In this document: piece after piece, positions 1-4,888 of the stretch
How positions within the stretch are numbered: position 1 is the first letter of the stretch
How the letters are laid out: each line of letters opens with the position of its first letter
Origin: an archaeon
Lineage (GTDB): Archaea > Micrarchaeota > Micrarchaeia > Anstonellales > Bilamarchaeaceae
Assembly (NCBI GenBank): GCA_020052325.1
Contig: JAGVPF010000096.1
Span: 1 to 10,019, forward strand
Length of the DNA: 10,019 nucleotides
Reading direction: 5' to 3'
Notes under the pieces: model-generated
Seen by the model: only the letters and a program-made list of their open reading frames with translations
The model's database searches: none
Told to the model about the DNA's origin: nothing
Made by a program: the position numbers and the translations under genes

Positions 1-147
1 ATGGTCAGCCCGGCGGATATGGCTGTGATGTTCGGCGAAATAATCTCCGTCGGAATCCCGATGGCAATCGCGCTTGTTGCCGTATGGATTATGATGGCCG
101 TCTTTTACGAGAAGGTCCTGGTGCCGCGTCCCTCGGTGTCTGTCTAG
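1..147 (+). CDS. C-terminal end of a membrane protein (partial), or a 48-aa membrane peptide
   Basis: Frame 1 is open from the first base of the window to a TAG at 145-147 and encodes 48 residues. One hydrophobic segment spans roughly residues 15-39 (from EIISVGIP to MMAVFYEK), followed by a short polar tail ending PRPSVSV. An ATG sits at base 1, but the frame may continue to the left, so this is either the last transmembrane helix of a larger protein or a very small single-pass protein. No family can be recognised. The lipoprotein gene downstream has its own TATA-like box, so the two are probably not one transcription unit. Confidence 0.5.
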   Translation: MVSPADMAVMFGEIISVGIPMAIALVAVWIMMAVFYEKVLVPRPSVSV

Positions 148-170
148 GGCGCTGTTAAGCCGGTCGAGCC

Positions 171-204
171 GTGCATTGTCCGGTGTCCACTGCCTGGTGC
201 ATTG
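171..204 (+). repeat. Pair of 8-base direct repeats upstream of the lipoprotein promoter
   Basis: GTGCATTG occurs at 171-178 and again at 197-204, 26 bases apart start to start, about 20 bases upstream of the TATA-like box at 224-231. The spacing is roughly two and a half helical turns. It could be a pair of regulator half-sites or a coincidence; nothing else supports a function. Confidence 0.25.
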
Positions 205-223
205 CTCCAGGGCGGTGATGGGC

Positions 224-231
224 ATATATTT
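224..231 (+). promoter_or_regulatory. TATA-like box of the lipoprotein gene
   Basis: ATATATTT stands out in GC-rich sequence. Its centre is about 26 bases upstream of the ATG at 253, so transcription would begin at or next to the start codon, giving a leaderless mRNA. No Shine-Dalgarno sequence precedes that ATG, which agrees. Confidence 0.6.
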
Positions 232-252
232 CTTGCTTTTTCATTACTACCC

Positions 253-861
253 ATGGAAGCAGGCAACCCCGCAGTTCTTATGGCAATATCCGCATGCATT
301 GTTCTCCTCAGCGGATGCGTGGAGCATGCAGGCTATTCCGCAGGCCTGAAAGCCCTCGAAAAAGGCGACATCAAGCAATGCAACGGCCTCAAAGAGCCGA
401 CGGAGGTCAAAGAGTGCTATTACACATTCGCGGACGGGAAAAACGACCCGAACTACTGCCTTCAGGCGCCCGACCCCTCCGCATGCGTTTCTGACTACGC
501 CAGCAAGCGGCAGCTGATGAGCCCGTGCGATGTCCTTAAGGACCCGGTGCAGAAATACGGCTGCATCGCCAAGGTCGCAGGAGACCAGACGGGCCGCTCC
601 TTAGAAGAGATAATCGCGGATTTCAAAACCCGGGGGGCTTCCAAGAAATGCCTGGAGCAGTGCGAAAAGACCGAGTCAACATGCAAACTGAACTGCGACC
701 TGAACAAGAAGGTGCTTGAGCCCTACGAGTCAAACGGCATGATAGTCCATCCGGTTGATACTGCCTGGGTCGAGTGCACGAATTCCTGCACCGACGGATA
801 TAAAATCTGCAGGGAAGACTGCCTGAGCGCGAACGAAGGCAAGGACCCGAATTTCAATTGA
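253..861 (+). CDS. Cysteine-rich lipoprotein with internal repeats
   Basis: This is a 202-residue predicted lipoprotein. The N-terminus is a hydrophobic stretch ending in the lipobox LSGC (Cys22), so the mature protein should be lipid-anchored outside the cell. After Cys22 there are 14 cysteines, an even number. Two patterns repeat. C-X11-C units with LK[ED]P inside lie at Cys43-Cys55 and Cys92-Cys104. Two CX3C-X6-CX3C modules lie at Cys133/137/144/148 and Cys175/179/186/190. The latter look like helical disulfide or metal-binding modules; that is inference. A TTG at 202 is in frame, but the ATG at 253 is preferred because it lies one TATA-to-start distance below the box at 224-231 and puts the hydrophobic core near the N-terminus. 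A third in-frame ATG at 280 would leave a shorter signal. No named family is recognised and no enzymatic motif is visible. Confidence 0.8.
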   Translation: MEAGNPAVLMAISACIVLLSGCVEHAGYSAGLKALEKGDIKQCNGLKEPTEVKECYYTFADGKNDPNYCLQAPDPSACVSDYASKRQLMSPCDVLKDPVQKYGCIAKVAGDQTGRSLEEIIADFKTRGASKKCLEQCEKTESTCKLNCDLNKKVLEPYESNGMIVHPVDTAWVECTNSCTDGYKICREDCLSANEGKDPNFN

Positions 862-896
862 CCTGGATTCCCACTGTGAAATCCCGGGTCAATAAT

Positions 897-912
897 TTGT
901 CAGACCGCACGT
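897..912 (+). repeat. 16-base direct repeat, left copy
   Basis: TTGTCAGACCGCACGT is identical to 1417-1432 in the same orientation, 520 bases away. The two copies bracket the gene at 973-1362. By a simple estimate a 16-base identity between any two places in a random 10-kb window is expected about once in 100 windows, so coincidence is unlikely though possible. Confidence 0.8.
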
Positions 913-929
913 TGACGGGGGTTTACGAT

Positions 930-965
930 GGATTGCGCTCGTTTAGCTGGTGTTTGCACCAATCC
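930..965. other. Inverted-repeat structure near the left repeat
   Basis: GGATTG (930-935) can pair with CAATCC (960-965). A second small hairpin, GGTG/CACC (949-952 with 957-960), lies inside and shares one base with the outer arm. The element lies 17 bases past the left 16-base repeat and just beyond the stop codon of the minus-strand orphan gene. It could be a transcript-end structure or part of a recombination site. There is no adjacent T-run on the minus strand. Confidence 0.35.
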
Positions 966-972
966 GTTCCAT

Positions 973-1362
973 TCAAATAGTTAGTCTCATTTCCGGGTGA
1001 GATGCGACAAATGCACGTATCGCTGCATCCTCCCCGGCCGCTTTTTTAACATCACTCTTAAACCAGTCCAAGGCATCCGTTTCCTTCCAAATCGCTGCAT
1101 GGTCTTCCATGAGGATGCCGTAACCTGCACCTGCTGAAAACTGCACAACAGCAGAGACGCCGCATTTTTTTCCTGATTTTGCGCCGACGGCGTCATATAT
1201 CTTTCTTAGCCTGCCCTCGCACAATACAACTTTGTTCTGGGGGCTTGGATGAATAATCAAATAGTCTGCATCCACTTCCGGTATTCGCTGTTTTGGTGTA
1301 TCCTTGTTCCAATATGGTGATTTAACTTTCGGGACCCGTGGTTGCCTTTCTCTCCATGCCAT
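973..1362 (-). CDS. Orphan hypothetical protein between direct repeats
   Basis: This is a 129-residue soluble protein with a basic N-terminus (MAWRERQPRVPK) and a mixed alpha/beta-looking body (ADYLIIHP, KVVLCEGRLRKIYDAV, a small-residue-rich VQFSAGAGYGILM), ending in a probable helix pair. It has no signal peptide, membrane segment or catalytic motif that I recognise. The ATG at 1362 is chosen over the in-frame TTG at 1380 because a TATA-like box at 1385-1393 is centred 27 bases upstream, again implying a leaderless message. Composition differs from the neighbours: 1021-1380 is 50% GC by hand count, whereas sampled blocks of nearby genes give 63-70%. With the flanking 16-base direct repeats this suggests acquired DNA. 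It is convergent with the lipoprotein gene. The coherent sequence and placed promoter argue for a real gene, but function is unknown. Confidence 0.65.
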   Translation of the reverse strand: MAWRERQPRVPKVKSPYWNKDTPKQRIPEVDADYLIIHPSPQNKVVLCEGRLRKIYDAVGAKSGKKCGVSAVVQFSAGAGYGILMEDHAAIWKETDALDWFKSDVKKAAGEDAAIRAFVASHPEMRLTI

Positions 1363-1384
1363 GGCATATACCCTGCGCAAATAA

Positions 1385-1393
1385 TTTTTAAAT
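1385..1393 (-). promoter_or_regulatory. TATA-like box of the orphan gene
   Basis: On the minus strand this reads ATTTAAAAA, inside an A/T-rich tract (1381-1402). Its centre is 27 bases upstream of the ATG at 1362, the distance expected between an archaeal TATA box and a leaderless start. Confidence 0.55.
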
Positions 1394-1416
1394 GTATATG
1401 TTAGTGTTTAATTGTG

Positions 1417-1432
1417 TTGTCAGACCGCACGT
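1417..1432 (+). repeat. 16-base direct repeat, right copy
   Basis: This is identical to 897-912 (TTGTCAGACCGCACGT) in the same orientation. It lies just upstream of the orphan gene's promoter. Sequences beyond the 16 bases diverge at once, although GGATTGC follows both copies (930-936 and 1461-1467) at different distances. Confidence 0.8.
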
Positions 1433-1456
1433 CAATCTTCATCGCTAATCTCCGTG

Positions 1457-1496
1457 GCCGGGATTGCTCCCTGGCACCGTCATGCGCGGACGCGCA
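1457..1496. other. GC-rich inverted repeats upstream of the transporter promoter
   Basis: Two dyad elements lie in a row. GCCGGG (1457-1462) pairs with CCC-T-GGC (1469-1475), giving a six-pair stem with one bulged T and a six-base loop. TGCGCG-GA-CGCGCA (1483-1496) is a 14-base near-palindrome with a two-base centre. Both lie upstream of the likely transcription start, so they would act as DNA sites if they act at all. I see no ORF or RNA gene here. Confidence 0.35.
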
Positions 1497-1527
1497 AAAC
1501 GGGCGCAAGCTTAGGGAAACCGCTCAG

Positions 1528-1545
1528 TGATCACCGTGGTCATCA
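1528..1545. promoter_or_regulatory. Candidate operator: 18-base imperfect palindrome at the transporter promoter
   Basis: TGATCACCGTGGTCATCA has arms TGATCACC and GGTCATCA, symmetric except for one pair of positions and the central GT. It ends three bases before the ATATAAA box, where the TFB-recognition element would lie. A regulator bound there would be placed to block or recruit the initiation complex. Which regulator is unknown. Confidence 0.4.
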
Positions 1546-1548
1546 TCC

Positions 1549-1555
1549 ATATAAA
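1549..1555 (+). promoter_or_regulatory. TATA-like box of the Na/Pi transporter gene
   Basis: ATATAAA is centred at 1552 and predicts a transcription start near 1578, leaving a leader of about 30 bases before the ATG at 1608. A weaker T-rich alternative (TTTTTTAA, 1569-1576) would give a much shorter leader. Confidence 0.55.
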
Positions 1556-1598
1556 CTTCCCATGGGACTTTTTTAACCACATATGCCAAGACCAACAT

Positions 1599-1603
1599 GG
1601 TGG
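1599..1603 (+). promoter_or_regulatory. Weak ribosome binding site deciding the transporter start
   Basis: GGTGG lies four bases upstream of the ATG at 1608. It supports that codon over the in-frame GTG at 1527, which lies upstream of the TATA-like box and so would not be transcribed from it. The spacing is short, so this is only modest evidence. Confidence 0.4.
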
Positions 1604-1607
1604 AAAA

Positions 1608-3203
1608 ATGCTTGACTGGAGCATAATGCTGGCGGCCGCATCAGGCCTCATACTGTTCCTCTACGGGATGGAGCAGTTCAGCAGGGAAATCCAGAAGGTC
1701 GCGGGGGAGAACTTCCGCGCGTTTTTGAAAAAGGCCACTAAAAGCACCCCGAGGGCCGTCCTTCTGGGGTGTGTTGTGACGGCAATCGCGCAATCCAGCA
1801 CCGCGGTAACGGTGATAACGCTGGGTCTTGTCGATTCTGGCCTCATGTCTTTCACCCAGAGCCTCGGCGTCATCCTGGGGGCCGGCATAGGAACCACCCT
1901 GACGGCGCAGCTTGTCGCGATAAAATTCACTGCGCTTGGCCCGGTCTTCATACCCCTTGGATTCCTTCTTGGCATATTCGGAGGCCGCTTCGCATTCCTG
2001 GGCAAGCCGCTTTTCTTCTTCGGCCTGGTGTTCTTCGGCATAAGCATGGTGTCGGACGCCGCCGCACCGCTGAAAGACGACCCGAACGTGATGTCTTACC
2101 TGTCGACCCTCGACAGCGTTCCCCTTGCCATACTAATCGGCTTCGTTTTGACAAACGTGTTCCAGTCGAGTTCGGTCTTCACCGGGCTGGTAGTCGTCCT
2201 TTCCGGAAGCGGGGTCCTGGCAATCGGGCAGGCCATCCCTCTCATCCTGGGCTCCAACATCGGCACCCTCACCCCGCTTCTCGCCTCATTAAACCTAGGC
2301 CTTTTCTCCAGGCGCGCCGCAGCCGCGCAGATGCTATTCAACATCGGAGGCGTGCTGATAATCCTGCCATTCCTCCACCCCTTTACCCAGCTTATCCTGG
2401 ATTTCGGGGGTTCAAGCGCCCAGCAGGCGGCAAACGCCCACACGCTTTTCAACATAATCACGACGTGCCTGTTCCTCCTCGTCCTTGGCCCGTTCACGAG
2501 ACTGGTGGAGCATCTGGTTCCCGGGAAAGAAGAGGAAATCCTCTTCCAGACCGAAGCCCTTGACGAGGAGCTTCCAAGCGAGAATGATGCGGCATTTTCC
2601 AGGATAGAAGAGGAGCTGAAGAATCTGCTTTCGAAGACCGAATCCGCCCTTGACGAATCGGCCTCGCTGTTTCCCTCTCCGACCAAAACCGCTTTCCAGC
2701 GGCTGCTGAAACGCGAAGCCCTCAATGATTACCTGGATGAGCGCATCGAAAAGGCGATTCTCCAGCTCTCCCAAAGGAAGCTAAGCCAGAAGGAGGCCTC
2801 CCGAACCGTCCTGCTGGTCCGCATGTCGAATTCGCTCGAGCAGTTGGCCGACCTGGCGGCCGCCACCGGTTATATCGCCAACTCAACCGCATCCCGCGGG
2901 GTGCCGGTTTCGGGCGGGGCCCTTTCCGAAATAGGCGACATGCATATGCGCCTGAAGGAGGACCTCCGGCTGCTGAAGGCAGACTTCCCGTCGATATCCG
3001 ATGCGAACATCGTATCGATGAGGCAGAACGAAATCCGCATGCGGGAACGCATAAACGCCGCATACGCGGGCCATCTCAGGCGCCTCTATGCGGGCAAGGC
3101 ATACGCCGGCAACTCGTTTGTCAAGGCGATGTCCCGCCTGGAGACCGCCCATGGGAAACTCCGGGAAATCCGGAAGCTCTGCGAACTTTACAAGCAGGCA
3201 TAG
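1608..3203 (+). CDS. Na+/phosphate cotransporter family protein with PhoU-like C-terminal domain
   Basis: This is a 531-residue membrane protein of the Na/Pi-cotransporter II-related family (NptA/YjbB type). The family's inverted repeats are clear: QSSTAVTV at Gln62 with GAGIGTTLTA soon after, and QSSSVFTG at Gln186 with LGSNIGTLTP after it. These QSS segments form the substrate and Na+ site in the family. About eight or more hydrophobic helices fill residues 1-310. From about residue 325 the protein is soluble, charged and helical to the end, like the PhoU-like domain fused to many prokaryotic members. The predicted role is Na+-driven movement of phosphate or a related anion across the cytoplasmic membrane, with the PhoU-like part probably controlling flux. 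The ATG start gives MLDWSIMLAAASGLILFLYGM, which matches the usual family N-terminus. Substrate and direction cannot be read from the sequence. It stands alone here, without pst or phoU genes. Confidence 0.9.
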   Translation: MLDWSIMLAAASGLILFLYGMEQFSREIQKVAGENFRAFLKKATKSTPRAVLLGCVVTAIAQSSTAVTVITLGLVDSGLMSFTQSLGVILGAGIGTTLTAQLVAIKFTALGPVFIPLGFLLGIFGGRFAFLGKPLFFFGLVFFGISMVSDAAAPLKDDPNVMSYLSTLDSVPLAILIGFVLTNVFQSSSVFTGLVVVLSGSGVLAIGQAIPLILGSNIGTLTPLLASLNLGLFSRRAAAAQMLFNIGGVLIILPFLHPFTQLILDFGGSSAQQAANAHTLFNIITTCLFLLVLGPFTRLVEHLVPGKEEEILFQTEALDEELPSENDAAFSRIEEELKNLLSKTESALDESASLFPSPTKTAFQRLLKREALNDYLDERIEKAILQLSQRKLSQKEASRTVLLVRMSNSLEQLADLAAATGYIANSTASRGVPVSGGALSEIGDMHMRLKEDLRLLKADFPSISDANIVSMRQNEIRMRERINAAYAGHLRRLYAGKAYAGNSFVKAMSRLETAHGKLREIRKLCELYKQA

Positions 3204-3236
3204 AATGGATGGGAATAAGTCAATCCATCCCGATTC
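3203..3236 (+). other. Hairpin directly after the transporter stop codon
   Basis: GGATGG (3207-3212) pairs with CCATCC (3225-3230). GAAT (3203-3206) pairs with ATTC (3233-3236) outside a two-base CG bulge. The structure begins in the transporter stop codon. A run of seven T follows 22 bases later (3259-3265), so together they may form the 3' end of the transporter message. Confidence 0.4.
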
Positions 3237-3258
3237 CTGACCTCGCACCCGACCGCCA

Positions 3259-3268
3259 TTTTTTTATT
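3259..3268 (+). promoter_or_regulatory. T-rich TATA-like element of the protease gene; possible oligo-T terminator
   Basis: TTTTTTTATT is the only A/T-rich block between the two genes. Its centre is about 29 bases upstream of the ATG at 3293, consistent with a leaderless start. Archaeal transcription also often ends at oligo-T, so the same run could terminate the transporter transcript. Confidence 0.45.
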
Positions 3269-3292
3269 GCCAGCGTGCCATTAGTCAGGCCG

Positions 3293-4792
3293 ATGCTGAA
3301 GTTCCTCAACCGCGTCTTTATCGCCTTGCTGATGTTTGCTGCCCTTCTGGGCATCCTGTTCAGCATGGCGACCCTCTTCCTGCCGGAGCTGATTCACGAT
3401 GACAGCGCCGATAAGGACAACCTGGGCATGCCGCACATGGAGGGGCTGTCGCTTCCCCAGCAGGACGCGCTCGTCGAACCCGATGATTCGCCATACCATC
3501 TGGATGTGACGGTGGAAACCCCGCCCATTCGCGATACCGACCTGCTCTTCATGGATGTGTATCAGGATGGCAGGCAGCTGGATTCCATCGACTGCTTCGA
3601 GGATTTCGAGGCCCAGGAGGAATACGTCGGTGCAAGCGTACTGAACTGCTCGGTCTCCCTGCCTTATGACTACCTGCCAGGGGCGCAATACAAGGTATTT
3701 GCGGTCCTCACGAGGGACGAGACTGAATATGCCGCGGGTCCGGTGCTGGTGGGCGCAGACTGGAAATCCTACGAATCGGACTTCATGGACTTTTCCTTCA
3801 TCATGGGCGCCATCGTCGTCTTGTCATACCTGTTCGTGCTCCTTCCCGTTTCGCTTGTCGTCCTTGCCACCGCGCTGCGGACCAGCCACAAGACGTCCGC
3901 CACGGGAGAATACTCGCTTGGCACCCTGCTCTCGCCATTCACGTTCGGAAAGACACTGCTGCAGAAATTCCACGCCTTCCTGCTGTCCCCGTACTTCTGG
4001 GCCTTCGAGCTTCTCGGGATAATAATCATCCTGATATACATGGCAATCGCGGCAGCAGTATGGAAATCCCCCCCAGCCCTGATAGCATTCACGTTCTCCG
4101 GGCTCATGGCGCTGATTGTCCCGCTTCTTTGGTGCGCGGTCTGGTGGTATGCGGATTACCGCGAGCGCGAGCCGCTGCGCATCCTTCTCACGCTGTTCCT
4201 TTTCGGCATGCTTTCAGCCCTGATGGCAATCGGCCTCAACACCGTCGCCGGCCTGCTGTTTGCAGCGCTCGGCCTGGGCTTCCTGGGCTCGTTCATGATT
4301 GCCCCGATAGCCGAAGAGGCCTACAAGGGTTCGGGCCTGACGCTCCTGTCCGAACACCACGAATTCGACTCCGTGGAAGACGGCATCGTATTCGGGTTCA
4401 CGATAGGCATGGGCTTCTCATTCATCGAGAACTGGATATATCTCTTAGGAAACCCGATGGGCTCCGATATCACGGGCTGGTTCGTGCTGTTCCTCATGCG
4501 CTCAATCTTCTTTTCGGCAAACCACGGCTTCTATACCGCCATCACGGGAGCGGCGATAGGGTTCGCAATCGAGCGGAAGTTCAAGGCACCGGGCCTCACG
4601 TTCCTATTGGGCGTGCCTATCGCAGCGCTGTTCCATGCGATGCACAACTCCGGCGAGATGCTGGCCACGATACTCGGTGCCGGCGGCCTTTTCATATACT
4701 GCTGTTTCCTCATCCCGGTTTTCGATTACGGGGGTTTCATCATCCTGATTCTCCTCTTCATCCGCTCGGTCATCCGGCGCAAAGAAGCCTGA
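3293..4792 (+). CDS. PrsW-family intramembrane metalloprotease with extracytoplasmic domain
   Basis: This is a 499-residue polytopic protein of the PrsW family (M82, in the CAAX-protease/ABI superfamily). The family motifs are all present in order: EEAYK (Glu341, Glu342, Lys345), DG (Asp363-Gly364), GFSFIEN (Gly374 to Asn380), His411 in NHGFYT, and HAMHN (His448, Asn452). These are expected to form the metal site inside the membrane, so the enzyme is probably active. The N-terminus has one hydrophobic helix (about 5-30), then a soluble region to about residue 165 with two cysteines (Cys101, Cys119) and alternating polar/hydrophobic segments suggesting a beta-sandwich, then seven or more membrane helices. 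Bacterial PrsW makes site-1 cuts in anti-sigma factors; the archaeal substrate is unknown. An ATG at 3209 is in frame but lies in the post-transporter hairpin and upstream of the TATA-like block. The ATG at 3293 starts directly with a membrane anchor and is preferred. Confidence 0.88.
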   Translation: MLKFLNRVFIALLMFAALLGILFSMATLFLPELIHDDSADKDNLGMPHMEGLSLPQQDALVEPDDSPYHLDVTVETPPIRDTDLLFMDVYQDGRQLDSIDCFEDFEAQEEYVGASVLNCSVSLPYDYLPGAQYKVFAVLTRDETEYAAGPVLVGADWKSYESDFMDFSFIMGAIVVLSYLFVLLPVSLVVLATALRTSHKTSATGEYSLGTLLSPFTFGKTLLQKFHAFLLSPYFWAFELLGIIIILIYMAIAAAVWKSPPALIAFTFSGLMALIVPLLWCAVWWYADYREREPLRILLTLFLFGMLSALMAIGLNTVAGLLFAALGLGFLGSFMIAPIAEEAYKGSGLTLLSEHHEFDSVEDGIVFGFTIGMGFSFIENWIYLLGNPMGSDITGWFVLFLMRSIFFSANHGFYTAITGAAIGFAIERKFKAPGLTFLLGVPIAALFHAMHNSGEMLATILGAGGLFIYCCFLIPVFDYGGFIILILLFIRSVIRRKEA

Positions 4793-4835
4793 ACCCACCC
4801 AGCCGGGCCAGGGCAATCCGGTCCGCGGAGCGCCA

Positions 4836-4855
4836 CGCGCGGGAAACCCGTCGCG
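4836..4855. other. Strong inverted repeat just upstream of the rad50 TATA box
   Basis: CGCGCGGG (4836-4843) and CCCG-T-CGCG (4847-4855) form an eight-pair stem with one bulged T and an AAA loop. It ends two bases before the TTATAA box. An outer pair, AATCCG (4815-4820) with CGGATT (4854-4859), is also complementary. It could be an operator for rad50 or a structure at the 3' end of the protease message; no T-run follows it. Confidence 0.4.
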
Positions 4856-4857
4856 GA

Positions 4858-4863
4858 TTATAA
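4858..4863 (+). promoter_or_regulatory. TATA-like box of rad50
   Basis: TTATAA is centred about 28 bases upstream of the ATG at 4889. This predicts a leaderless transcript. No Shine-Dalgarno motif is seen before that ATG. Confidence 0.6.
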
Positions 4864-4888
4864 CCTGTTCCATGCAACCAATTCAGCG

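Noticed and set aside
202..252. TTG start at 202 for the lipoprotein
   Set aside because: It lies upstream of the TATA-like box and would place a polar stretch ahead of the signal sequence.
897..1432. Integron cassette with attC sites
   Set aside because: The repeats lack clear RYYYAAC/GTTRRRY core sites and long inverted repeats, and no integrase or second cassette is visible. The unit may still be mobile, but not demonstrably by an integron.
1527..1607. GTG start at 1527 adding 27 residues to the transporter
   Set aside because: It lies upstream of the ATATAAA box and inside the palindrome. The extra residues do not resemble the family N-terminus, which matches from the ATG at 1608.
2096..2725. 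Minus-strand open frame of 209 codons inside the Na/Pi transporter gene
   Set aside because: It is antisense to conserved transporter motifs, and its product is rich in Arg and Ser with no family resemblance.
3209..3292. ATG at 3209 adding 28 residues to the protease
   Set aside because: It sits in a hairpin just after the transporter stop and before the T-rich promoter block. The extra residues are polar and would precede the membrane anchor.
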